Positions 1 through 8,303 of a stretch of 64,000 nt of DNA are shown here, one piece after another. The notes below the pieces were generated by a model. That model did not search any database, had not been told where the DNA came from, and worked only from the letters and a program-made list of their open reading frames with translations. Positions within the stretch are counted from its first letter, which is position 1; each line of letters starts with the position of its first letter. Location: contig DATKFW010000131.1 in assembly GCA_035511075.1 (NCBI GenBank), positions 1-64,000 of the forward strand, in the 5' to 3' direction. Both the position numbers and the translations under genes were made by a program. Source of the DNA: DATAUD01 sp035511075. GTDB taxonomy: Bacteria > Verrucomicrobiota > Verrucomicrobiia > Limisphaerales > Palsa-1400.

Positions 1-126
1 CGCGACGGCGGCGCCTGTGACTGTAACCGGAGCCAATTGAGCCGGTTGGGCCAGGACCTGGAAGAAGGGCGCCAAAACGAAACTGACAATAAGGGGGCTG
101 AAAAATCTCACTCTTTGGACGAACAT
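1..126 (-). CDS. N-terminus of an exported protein (partial, runs off left edge)
   Basis: An open frame starts at an ATG at 126 and stays open to base 1, giving 42 residues. It begins with a classical Sec signal peptide: basic MFVQRVR, a hydrophobic core, then a plausible signal peptidase I site VLA/Q at about residues 25-27. The first mature residues include APVTVTG, a stretch often seen at the start of TonB-dependent receptor plugs and other outer-membrane proteins, but 16 mature residues cannot identify the family. No Shine-Dalgarno is evident. The 149 bases between this start and the end of ald carry nothing else I can call. Confidence 0.5.
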   Translation of the reverse strand, partial: MFVQRVRFFSPLIVSFVLAPFFQVLAQPAQLAPVTVTGAAVA

Positions 127-275
127 TCGCGGATAAAACCAGACCGCATGAAAACGGCAAGTTGAAAATATATGACAGGCACGCCACACCAACGCGGTAC
201 AGGGCGAAACAAGCGCTGGCCCGACCAGCGGCAACACGAGCCGTTATGCGATCACTGTTCGATCAAACCTGATCT

Positions 276-1376
276 TCATAGTGCCGGGGTCTCGCATTTC
301 ATGCCGTGGGCCTCGGCCACCGCTTTGTGCGTGACCGCCCCGCGCATCACGTTGATGCCGCCCAGGAGGGCCGGTTGCGTCCGGCACGCTTCCGCCAGGC
401 CCAGGTCCGCCAGCGTCTCGATGTAACGGTAGGTCACATTCGTCAGGGCTTGAGTGGCCGTGCGCGCGAAGGCCCCGGGCATGTTCGCCACGCAATAATG
501 GATGACACCCTCCTCAACGAAAACCGGGTGATCGTGCGTGGTGGGACGGGACGTTTCCGCGCATCCGCCTTGATCGATGGCGATATCCACCAGCACGCTT
601 CCGGGCCGCATTCGCCGCAGCATTTGTCGACTGATCAATTTGGGCGCCTTGGCCCCGGGCACCAGCACCGCGCCGATCAGCAGGTCCACCGTCGGCATCA
701 AGTCCAACAGGTGCGCCTCGCTTGAATAGAGGGTGTGCGCCGTGTGCAGCGTGATGTCCAGAAAGCGCATCCGCTCCAGATCGACTTCCAAAATCGTGAC
801 GTCCGCCCCCAACCCCGTCGCCATGCGCGCTGCGTTAATGCCGCTGGCCCCGCCTCCCAGGACCACGACCCGCCCCGGAAGAACGCCTGGCACGCCGCCC
901 AGTAGAACACCGCTGCCCCCGTTGTGCTTGGCCAGGAAATAGCCGCCCACCAGGACCGCCATGCGCCCGGCAATCTCGCTCATCGGTTCCAGCAGTGGCA
1001 GGCGGTGATTGACCTCGATGGTTTCGTAAGCAATCGCCGTCACGCCGGATTTCATCAGCGCCTCCGTCAACGCGCGATCGGCGGCCAGATGCAGGTAGGT
1101 AAAAAGCATCTGGCCTTCCCGCAGAAGCGCGCATTCCGATTCCTGCGGCTCTTTCACCTTGACAATCAGGTCCGCCTTTTGAAAAACGGTCGAGTGGTCG
1201 CGGCTCATTTCCGCGCCCGCCTGCTCGTAATCGGCGTCGGGGAAACCGGCGCCCGCGCCGGCCAGGCGCTCCACAATGACCTTGTGCCCGCGTTTGGCCA
1301 GCAAATAGACCGCGGAGGGCAGCAGCGCGACGCGATGCTCTTGAAGCTTGATTTCCCGGGGAACACCGATAATCAT
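276..1376 (-). CDS. ald: Alanine dehydrogenase
   Basis: A 366-residue protein of the usual Ald length (about 370). It should catalyse reversible NAD-dependent oxidative deamination of L-alanine to pyruvate and ammonium in the cytoplasm. The N-terminus MIIGVPREIK, substrate-binding Arg15, Lys75 in VKVKEPQ and the proton-relay His96 in TYLHLA are all in family positions. The Rossmann glycine motif VLGGGASGINAA follows, and the C-terminal MPGAFARTAT and GGINVMRGAVTH blocks are typical. It lies 56 bases downstream of the subtilase on the same strand, so it may be read from the same message, although the functions are unrelated. The catalytic set is complete and I see no damage. Confidence 0.95.
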   Translation of the reverse strand: MIIGVPREIKLQEHRVALLPSAVYLLAKRGHKVIVERLAGAGAGFPDADYEQAGAEMSRDHSTVFQKADLIVKVKEPQESECALLREGQMLFTYLHLAADRALTEALMKSGVTAIAYETIEVNHRLPLLEPMSEIAGRMAVLVGGYFLAKHNGGSGVLLGGVPGVLPGRVVVLGGGASGINAARMATGLGADVTILEVDLERMRFLDITLHTAHTLYSSEAHLLDLMPTVDLLIGAVLVPGAKAPKLISRQMLRRMRPGSVLVDIAIDQGGCAETSRPTTHDHPVFVEEGVIHYCVANMPGAFARTATQALTNVTYRYIETLADLGLAEACRTQPALLGGINVMRGAVTHKAVAEAHGMKCETPAL

Positions 1377-1432
1377 GGCTCAGATTTTGAAGCGGAACCG
1401 TTCGTTGTCAACGGGGGAAATTGAAGGGACGT

Positions 1433-4400
1433 TCACGGGGACCGGATGCGGTAATAACCCTGGGATGATGAGACGGCATTGGTGATCAAATGGATTTGCC
1501 CGTCTCCTTCAATGGTTTGCACAGTGGTCCACGCGGGATCCGTCAGCGCGCCTTCATATTGTACTTCGTAAGTCTGGTTGCTTGCGGTTTGGAAGGAGAA
1601 GGCGAAAATTGAAGCCTGAAGCTCCGGATTGCCAATGGCCGGCTGCCACGGGCCGTCGCAACAAACATAGCGTCCCCCATCCTTGATCGAAACGGTGTCA
1701 ACCCACCAGCCGACGGACCCGAAGGTATTGCCCGTGTCGGTGGCGCAACGCCATTTCAACACGATATCCCCGCCGGCCGCCGACGCCGGAAGATTTACGA
1801 TCGTGATGATGAATCCCGCCGAATTGCCGCTCCAAGCTTGCCGGCTTGCCAGGGGATTGTCATCGTCAGCGGCTGAGGCGATGGTGTCATTGTACCCGTT
1901 GGTTACAAAACTTCCTCCAGCCGCCAAAATGTCCGTGAAACTGTTCGTGCCCACTTGAATTTCCAGGACCCCGCCGTCGAATGCTTCCGTGGGCGCGTAA
2001 GGGTTGACCTCCAGGTCGTAATCCTGCCAAAACGTCAACTGCGCCGACGACGACGTGATCATGATGGAGGGCGAAATGAGGTCCGCTATGCCCGCGTTGG
2101 TGGTTGCCTCCGCAAACGCCGCGTTGGGCGGGGTCTCCGCCGGGTTGTTGGTTGTCACCCACGAAAGTTGGCCGCCGGAAACAACGCTCACCCAGTCGGA
2201 GGGCAGGGCGGGTGGCGTGACAAGATCAAAATCCTGCGTGAAACTGGTGGTGGCAATGAATTGCCCCAAAGTAAAGAGGTAGCTTACGGTGCCCAGGTCG
2301 GCGGACCCGTCCTGAAGTTGCAGTGTGGCGGTGATCGTGTCACCACAGGCGCCCGCCGCGGTAAAGGTAAACGGCTGGGAGACGGCAACGCCGTCCGCCG
2401 GCATACTGCCGAAGACCGCCGGCCCGCTCGGAGAATCAATTCCGCCGCCCGGCAGCAGCGTCGCCACGAGATTTGTTGTATTGACAGGGCCCGTGTTTTG
2501 CAGGGCCAGATTGACAGTGACCGTTTCGCCGGGATCGATCACGCCGTTGGTGGGCAGGCAATTCTCCGCGGTCAATGCCGCGCCCGCCGGCGTAATGGCC
2601 GCGACGCCGGACGCGGCGGCATTGTCAACAACAAGGGCGAAATCCTGCGTCAGACCGTTGCTGCCATTGGGTACGCCGACGGAATTGATGCTCGTGGCGC
2701 TCACGGTGACCGTAAAATTCCCCGCAGTCCCCGCGGGACAAAAAACGCTTTCGACATTGTCCACCAAATCGGCGGTCCCGCCGGGAACTGAAAGGCCCTG
2801 GCTGAAAACGTTGCCGAGGTAGGTTTGGCCGCCGACGCTTACCGTCAGGTCAAGGTTGTTGTTGTAGGCCGCGCCGGTTGTGCTGCCGGGGGCATCCGTC
2901 CAGGCGACGGTGACGCGGAACGGCAAATTAGTGTTGGCAACGGACCCGTTGAAAGTGCAGGCCTGCCCGCTGGCGGTGAACGTGTCGGCGGCCTGTTGGT
3001 CGCGCAAAAGGCGGGGAGTTCCGTCCAGGGCCGCGCCCAAATCCATTTCTCCCATTCCCTGATTGACCGACCACAGGGTATCGTCGGCGGTGGCGCCGGT
3101 CATGTAGCGGGCGCTGTTCATAAGCCACGCCTTGGTCATCGCGGGCGAGGGTGGCGTCAGCGAATGGTTGATGAAGTATTGCCGCAGCAGCGCGCAACCT
3201 CCTGCCACGCAGGGTGTGGAATGACTCGTTCCCGATGAAGCCGTGTAAAATTGCTGGAACGAAGGATAAAAAATATTTCCCACGCCACCGCAAACCGAAT
3301 CGCCATCGTAGCAGGCGTCCGCCGTCCCGGTCGGACCCGGATCGGGCGCCTGCGCGACGCCACCGCTGACATGCGTGCCCGGAGCCATGATGTCCGGCTT
3401 GAGCCGTCCGTCCGCGCACGGCCCGCGAGACGACTGGCTGGTGATTTCATTGGCGCTGTCCGCCTCGTCATCCCCCACGCCGCATCCGTCCTCTCCGCCA
3501 AAAAGCTGGACATTGTCGGCGGCGCCCACAGTGAAGACGTTTTTTGCGGTTCCCGGCTCGTCCACGGTTTGGTCGTCCGGTCCGAAATTTCCGGCCGCGA
3601 AAAGAATCACCATTTCCTGGTTTCCAGGCGTGGGAGAACTGGTGCCGGCGGGTTGCGCATCGCGCACCAGCGCGTCGTATTCCTGTGAATCCATCCCATA
3701 CGTGCCGTCGCCGTAGCCATCGCCCCAACTGTTGTTATTGACACGCGCGCCGTCGTTGTAGGCGTCCGCTTCCAGTTCCGAAAAACTCGGATACGTCCAA
3801 TAATCGGAATCAAACACGACCGAGGCCCCAAGCCGCGCGAACGGGCACACACCCAGGCCGTAGGCGAAGCCGGAGCTGTCCGCGAACGGAAAATTTGTCC
3901 CGCTGTCGTAGCCTCCCACAATATGCGCGTTGATCGTGCCGTGACCGTCGCAACCTTTCAGCGTGCTCGGCGAGTTGGGCGTTCCCTCCAGGCGGGAATA
4001 AACGACACGGCTGGCCTCGTTGGTCTGCCCGTCGGCATAAAGGCCAAAATGATTCGGCGCCGTTGTTCCATTATCTATGCCGCTGTCGGTGATATCCACG
4101 ACAAAGCCCGAGGCGGCGAACTGCTCGTCGGCAAAGCCTTTGCCCACCAGCCACGCGAGGTATCCGGGGCCGGCCGGCACGTTTCCGCTCAGATTCCCCG
4201 CGACAATCTGGTCCTGGCGCTCGCAGGATTTCCTCGGGGAAAAATACGGCTGGATCGAGACAACATCGGGCCTGGCGGCGACCAACGGCAAATCGGCGGC
4301 GCGGAGACGCGCAATAATATTGAAAAACTGCAACACGCGATGCTCTTGCGCCAACGGCGCCAATTTCAGCCGGTCCACCAGATTCAAAGTCTCCGCGTTG

Positions 4401-4972
4401 GCCTGCGTGTCGGCGATCAGTTGAATGGCGAATTGGTCGGTTTTTCCGGCGCGGGCGGCGGGGTGCGTCTTGTAAGCGTCCAAGTACGCGCCCTCCCATT
4501 GGATGTGCGGGGCGGTTGCCGCCAGCGCCTGTATTTGCGCGATGCCGCGGGAGTCCCCGTAAACAAGGTATGCGTTCTGCGGTATGTAATTGACAATTTG
4601 GACTCCGGCATCGAGCAATTCCTGACGCCAGCCTGGTTGGACCGGGCCGGCAAATTGGACCAGATGCAGGCGTTTTCCCGCGAAATTTCCGACCCTTTTT
4701 CGCAATGCCTGGACCTCCGTCCGCGTCGTGTCAAGACGGGCGGCATTGAGCAAAATCAAATTGTACTCGTCACGCGGCTGCCCCCAATCCCGCTGGAGGG
4801 CCGCCTCGGGAACTTCATAAAGACGGTAGCTTCCGTAGTCGGCGATCAATCGCCCTCCCGCCGCGGTGACCTGGACGGCCTGGGCCGAATCGGCGACCTG
4901 GAGCTTGTGCGTGTTCTGCCCGGATAAATCCTGGGCCAGCGCGAGAAGCAGAATCAGCGCGGTTTTCTTCAC
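1433..4972 (-). CDS. Secreted S8 (subtilisin) serine peptidase with C-terminal beta-sandwich modules
   Basis: This 1179-residue exported protein starts at GTG; its first four bases (GTGA) overlap the mutS stop. Signal peptide residues are about 1-19. Residues 20-240 look like a propeptide-like region with repeated inhibitor-I9-type folds. The S8 domain follows with the full triad: Asp296 (TDSGID), His344 (GHGTINAH) and Ser583 (GTSHSTP), plus an oxyanion Asn in AAGNFGP. Residues from about 670 carry a P/homB-like region, a CARDB-like module and a MAM/jelly-roll-like segment. The last 60 residues (TYEVQYEGAL..DPAWTT) match a C-terminal module recurring in other exported proteins of this window. 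Likely role: degradation of extracellular protein. The link to mutS is positional only. Confidence 0.88.
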   Translation of the reverse strand: MKKTALILLLALAQDLSGQNTHKLQVADSAQAVQVTAAGGRLIADYGSYRLYEVPEAALQRDWGQPRDEYNLILLNAARLDTTRTEVQALRKRVGNFAGKRLHLVQFAGPVQPGWRQELLDAGVQIVNYIPQNAYLVYGDSRGIAQIQALAATAPHIQWEGAYLDAYKTHPAARAGKTDQFAIQLIADTQANAETLNLVDRLKLAPLAQEHRVLQFFNIIARLRAADLPLVAARPDVVSIQPYFSPRKSCERQDQIVAGNLSGNVPAGPGYLAWLVGKGFADEQFAASGFVVDITDSGIDNGTTAPNHFGLYADGQTNEASRVVYSRLEGTPNSPSTLKGCDGHGTINAHIVGGYDSGTNFPFADSSGFAYGLGVCPFARLGASVVFDSDYWTYPSFSELEADAYNDGARVNNNSWGDGYGDGTYGMDSQEYDALVRDAQPAGTSSPTPGNQEMVILFAAGNFGPDDQTVDEPGTAKNVFTVGAADNVQLFGGEDGCGVGDDEADSANEITSQSSRGPCADGRLKPDIMAPGTHVSGGVAQAPDPGPTGTADACYDGDSVCGGVGNIFYPSFQQFYTASSGTSHSTPCVAGGCALLRQYFINHSLTPPSPAMTKAWLMNSARYMTGATADDTLWSVNQGMGEMDLGAALDGTPRLLRDQQAADTFTASGQACTFNGSVANTNLPFRVTVAWTDAPGSTTGAAYNNNLDLTVSVGGQTYLGNVFSQGLSVPGGTADLVDNVESVFCPAGTAGNFTVTVSATSINSVGVPNGSNGLTQDFALVVDNAAASGVAAITPAGAALTAENCLPTNGVIDPGETVTVNLALQNTGPVNTTNLVATLLPGGGIDSPSGPAVFGSMPADGVAVSQPFTFTAAGACGDTITATLQLQDGSADLGTVSYLFTLGQFIATTSFTQDFDLVTPPALPSDWVSVVSGGQLSWVTTNNPAETPPNAAFAEATTNAGIADLISPSIMITSSSAQLTFWQDYDLEVNPYAPTEAFDGGVLEIQVGTNSFTDILAAGGSFVTNGYNDTIASAADDDNPLASRQAWSGNSAGFIITIVNLPASAAGGDIVLKWRCATDTGNTFGSVGWWVDTVSIKDGGRYVCCDGPWQPAIGNPELQASIFAFSFQTASNQTYEVQYEGALTDPAWTTVQTIEGDGQIHLITNAVSSSQGYYRIRSP

Positions 4973-7533
4973 GATTTGGCGAACAAATCCATTTGCGGCG
5001 GCGGACCCAGTTTTTTAAGCTTCTCCACGTCCGCGTGGCGGACCGGGCGGCGGACTTTCCCCTCGGGCGTCAGCTCGGATTCTTCCAGGTTCCCAAGAAT
5101 TTCCCTGGCCCGTTCGATGACGCTCCTGGGCACGCCGGCCAGCCGCGCGACCTGGATGCCGTAACTCTTGTCCGTCGCTCCCGGGACGATCTTGCGCAGG
5201 AAAACGATCTGCTCATTCCATTCGCGCACCGCGACGTTGCAATTCTTGACTCGCGGCAGCCGCGCGGCCAATTCGGTCAGTTCATGGTAATGCGTGGCGA
5301 AAAGCGTCTTGGCGCCGACCGCGTTGTGCAAATGCTCGACAATCGACCAGGCCAGGCTCAAGCCGTCGAACGTGCTGGTCCCGCGTCCAATCTCGTCAAG
5401 TATAATTAGGGCGCGCCCCGTGGCGTTGTTGAGTATGTTGGCCGTCTCGCTCATCTCGACCATGAACGTCGATTGTCCGCGCGAAAGGTCGTCGCTGGCC
5501 CCAATCCGGGTAAAAATCCGGTCAACCAGGTCGATCCGCGCCGACGCCGCCGGCACAAACGACCCCGTGTGGGCCAGCAGCGCAATGAGCGCCACCTGCC
5601 GAAGGAACGTGCTTTTGCCCGCCATGTTCGGTCCGGTGATTAGAATCAACTGGTTTTCCGAGTGATCCAGTGAAGCATCATTGGGCACAAATCGCTCCCC
5701 GGCCAGGGTTTGTTCGAGCACCGGGTGGCGGCCTTCGCGAATGTCGATGACGCCTTCCCCGCCAATTTCGGGCCGGCAATAATTGTGGAGCCTCGCCGTC
5801 TCCGCGAACGCCGCCAGCACGTCCAGTTGAGCCAGCGCCGCCGCCGTTTTCTGCACGGAGGGCAACTGGTCCAGGACCTCTTCGCGCACCCGTTGAAACG
5901 TTTCGTACTCCAGCTTCACTCCGCGTTCCTCCGCGCCGAGTATTTTGCCTTCCATCTCCTTCAATTCCGGCGTGATGAAACGCTCCCCGCCGGCGATGGT
6001 CTGCTTGCGGATGTAATGCGGTGGAACCTTGTCCAGGTTCGACTTGGTCACCTCGATGTAATAGCCGAATACCGAATTGAACCGCACTTTCAACGAGGCG
6101 ATGCCCGTGCGCGCGATCTCGTCCTGCTGGAGTTGCGCGATCCAATTCTTGCCGTCCCGCATCGCCGAGCGCAATTCGTCCAGGCCCGGATCGAACCCGT
6201 CGCGAATCAGCCCGCCTTCCTTCACCGCCAGAGGCGGCTCATCGACAATCGCCCGCGCGATCAATTCGACCAGGTCAGGCGATTCTCCCAACTCCGCCGC
6301 CAATTCGCCGATCAAATGGGCGGACTTGGGCGTCGGCTCCTCGGTGAACACCTGCAACTCCGGGTCCCGCGCCGGCGGTCGCAGCAGCGCAAGTGTTTTT
6401 TTTAACGCGGGAATCTTTTCCAACGCGATTCGCAGCGCCGCCAGATCGCGCCCGTTGCCGGAGCCGGTGCCCAGGCGGCCCATCGTGCGCTCCAGGTCGC
6501 GCACCTCTCTCAACTCGCGCCGAAAATCGTCCAGCAGCGCCGTGTTCTCCAGCCAAAGCTCGACGGCGTCGCGCCGCCTCACGATGGGGGCCACCGCGCC
6601 GAGTGGCTGGCTCAACCAGTCGCGCAACCTTCTCGCGCCCATCGGCGTCGCCGTCCGGTTCAGCGCGCCAAACAGGCAGGCATTTCGCGGCGCGTCGGAA
6701 TGGCGCGGTTCCAGAATCTCCAGGTTTTGGAGCGACACCGAATCCAGTGTCATGAAATTGGAGCATTGATAGAAGGTGAGCCGCGTGAGGGCGGAGACGT
6801 CGCGCCGCAAACATTGTGTCAAGTAATGAATCACGGCCCCCGCCGCGCCGACGGCCGCCGGGCAATCCTTCAAGCCGAAGCCGTCGAGCGAGGCGACTTT
6901 GAAATGTTCCCGCACGGTAAACATCGCCGTTTCCGGCGCAAACAGCCAGTCTTCGTAGGGGTTCAGGACGGCGGAAATGCTTTGCGCCAGGGCGGCGAGG
7001 CGCTCGGCCGAGGCGGGGTAAACGATTTCCGCCGGCCGCAGCCGTTGCAATTCCGCCTGCACCTCCGCCTCGCCCGCCAGTTGGGTTGCCTTGAAATCAC
7101 CCGTGGTCAGGTCCGCCACAGCCAGTCCAAAAACCTTGCCGCAGGCGCAGAGGGCGGCCAGGTAATTATTTCGTTCCGGCGCCAGCAACCGCTCGTCGAA
7201 ATGCGTGCCCGGACTGAGAATCTGCGTGACCTCCCGTTTGACCAACTGTCCCGGGCGGGCCTCCTCGACCTGGTCGCAAATGGCGACCTTGCGTCCCGCC
7301 TTGAGCAGTCGGGCGATGTAGCCGCTGGCCGCATGGAAAGGGATGCCGCACATCGGGATCTCGCCGCGCCGCGTTAGCGCCACGTTAAGCAATTGCGCGC
7401 CGGTCTTGGCATCGTCGAAAAACATTTCGTAGAAATCGCCAAGGCGAAAAAGCAAAATGGCCTCGCCAGGCAGTTCGCCCTTGATACGGCGATACTGCGC
7501 CATCATCGGCGTTAACTGAGTATCCTGGCCCAA
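4969..7533 (-). CDS. mutS: DNA mismatch repair protein MutS
   Basis: Recognises mismatches and recruits MutL in an ATP-dependent manner. The domain I mismatch wedge Phe-Tyr-Glu is in FRLGDFYEMF. The ATPase domain has Walker A GPNMAGKSTFLRQ, Walker B LIILDEIGRGTSTFDG and the ATHYHEL switch. The frame is open to 7677, but the first 48 codons have no family likeness. I prefer the TTG at 7533 (LGQDTQLTPMMAQY), preceded closely by GGAGAGG, which gives 854 residues against 853 in E. coli and puts the wedge Phe at residue 34. An ATG at 7506 is the alternative. The stop overlaps the GTG of the secreted subtilase downstream, an unusual coupling. The divergent ICMT-like gene lies 171 bases away. Confidence 0.95.
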   Translation of the reverse strand: MGQDTQLTPMMAQYRRIKGELPGEAILLFRLGDFYEMFFDDAKTGAQLLNVALTRRGEIPMCGIPFHAASGYIARLLKAGRKVAICDQVEEARPGQLVKREVTQILSPGTHFDERLLAPERNNYLAALCACGKVFGLAVADLTTGDFKATQLAGEAEVQAELQRLRPAEIVYPASAERLAALAQSISAVLNPYEDWLFAPETAMFTVREHFKVASLDGFGLKDCPAAVGAAGAVIHYLTQCLRRDVSALTRLTFYQCSNFMTLDSVSLQNLEILEPRHSDAPRNACLFGALNRTATPMGARRLRDWLSQPLGAVAPIVRRRDAVELWLENTALLDDFRRELREVRDLERTMGRLGTGSGNGRDLAALRIALEKIPALKKTLALLRPPARDPELQVFTEEPTPKSAHLIGELAAELGESPDLVELIARAIVDEPPLAVKEGGLIRDGFDPGLDELRSAMRDGKNWIAQLQQDEIARTGIASLKVRFNSVFGYYIEVTKSNLDKVPPHYIRKQTIAGGERFITPELKEMEGKILGAEERGVKLEYETFQRVREEVLDQLPSVQKTAAALAQLDVLAAFAETARLHNYCRPEIGGEGVIDIREGRHPVLEQTLAGERFVPNDASLDHSENQLILITGPNMAGKSTFLRQVALIALLAHTGSFVPAASARIDLVDRIFTRIGASDDLSRGQSTFMVEMSETANILNNATGRALIILDEIGRGTSTFDGLSLAWSIVEHLHNAVGAKTLFATHYHELTELAARLPRVKNCNVAVREWNEQIVFLRKIVPGATDKSYGIQVARLAGVPRSVIERAREILGNLEESELTPEGKVRRPVRHADVEKLKKLGPPPQMDLFAKS

Positions 7534-7704
7534 GCCTCTCCAGCTTAAAAACTCCCGGCGGCGCTGTCGAAGCAAAATGGCGCCGCATATGCGTTGGGGT
7601 GTGTCTTTTGGGTGGCGATTCTCCGCTCCTGATCGTAACCTTGTTTGCAAACTTGATCGAACGGGCCGCATGCACAACCGACCAGGTCAGCGGAGCAGGA
7701 AGAC

Positions 7705-8187
7705 ATGGAACAACAGCCGGACAATCGCGCGCACCGCGCCAGCAGGATATATGGCATTGCGCAGTCTCTTGCGTTATTCGCGTATGCCGCCATCTACTTT
7801 TTGGACGCCAGTCCTCGGCTTTTCGTTCCCCGGAGCCTCGGAATGGTTGGCTCTGTGCTTTGCGCAATGGGTCTCGTTATGATGTTCTCGGCGTTTGCTT
7901 CGATCCGAGATGCCGTCCAGATCGCCCCAGAACCGCGCCCCGGCTGCAAATTAGTGACCCACGGAATTTACAGGACACTCCGGCATCCCATCTACACGTC
8001 GATCTTGATAATGGTCGTCGGCCTTTTTTTTCGAAAGCCAACGCCTCCGGTGGCAATTGCGTCCGCCGTCGTAATCGCGTTCCTCATCGTCAAGTCGCGC
8101 TTCGAGGAGAAGTTGTTGCTAAGCCGCTATCCTGAGTACGTCGCGTACAAGAGCCGGACATGGGGAATCGTTCCTTTCCGCCGTTAG
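7705..8187 (+). CDS. Isoprenylcysteine carboxyl methyltransferase (ICMT/PEMT) family membrane protein
   Basis: A 160-residue integral membrane protein with about four hydrophobic segments. The C-terminal half carries the ICMT/phospholipid methyltransferase signature: LVTHGIYRTLRHPIY followed by RFEEKLLLSRYPEYVAYKS and a terminal WGIVPF. In this superfamily the RHPxY and E..L..xYxxY elements bind S-adenosylmethionine at the membrane face. Bacterial members methylate diverse small or lipid substrates, so the substrate here is unknown. The start is supported by AGCAGGA just upstream of the ATG. It is transcribed away from mutS and precedes the DUF3160 gene by 116 bases; I see no functional link to either. 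Confidence 0.85.
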   Translation: MEQQPDNRAHRASRIYGIAQSLALFAYAAIYFLDASPRLFVPRSLGMVGSVLCAMGLVMMFSAFASIRDAVQIAPEPRPGCKLVTHGIYRTLRHPIYTSILIMVVGLFFRKPTPPVAIASAVVIAFLIVKSRFEEKLLLSRYPEYVAYKSRTWGIVPFRR

Positions 8188-8303
8188 CCGGGAAAAATCC
8201 CCCCAGGACAATGACAAGCCGCTTTGTCCCAAACAACTGAAATTCCCGCGAAAGAACGCATGGACGATTCCGCTTTGGATTCGGTAGAATGGACCAACCG
8301 GGT

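Noticed and set aside
7534..7677. N-terminal extension of MutS by 48 codons
   Set aside because: The residues have no resemblance to MutS N-termini, and the TTG at 7533 gives the family length and wedge position.
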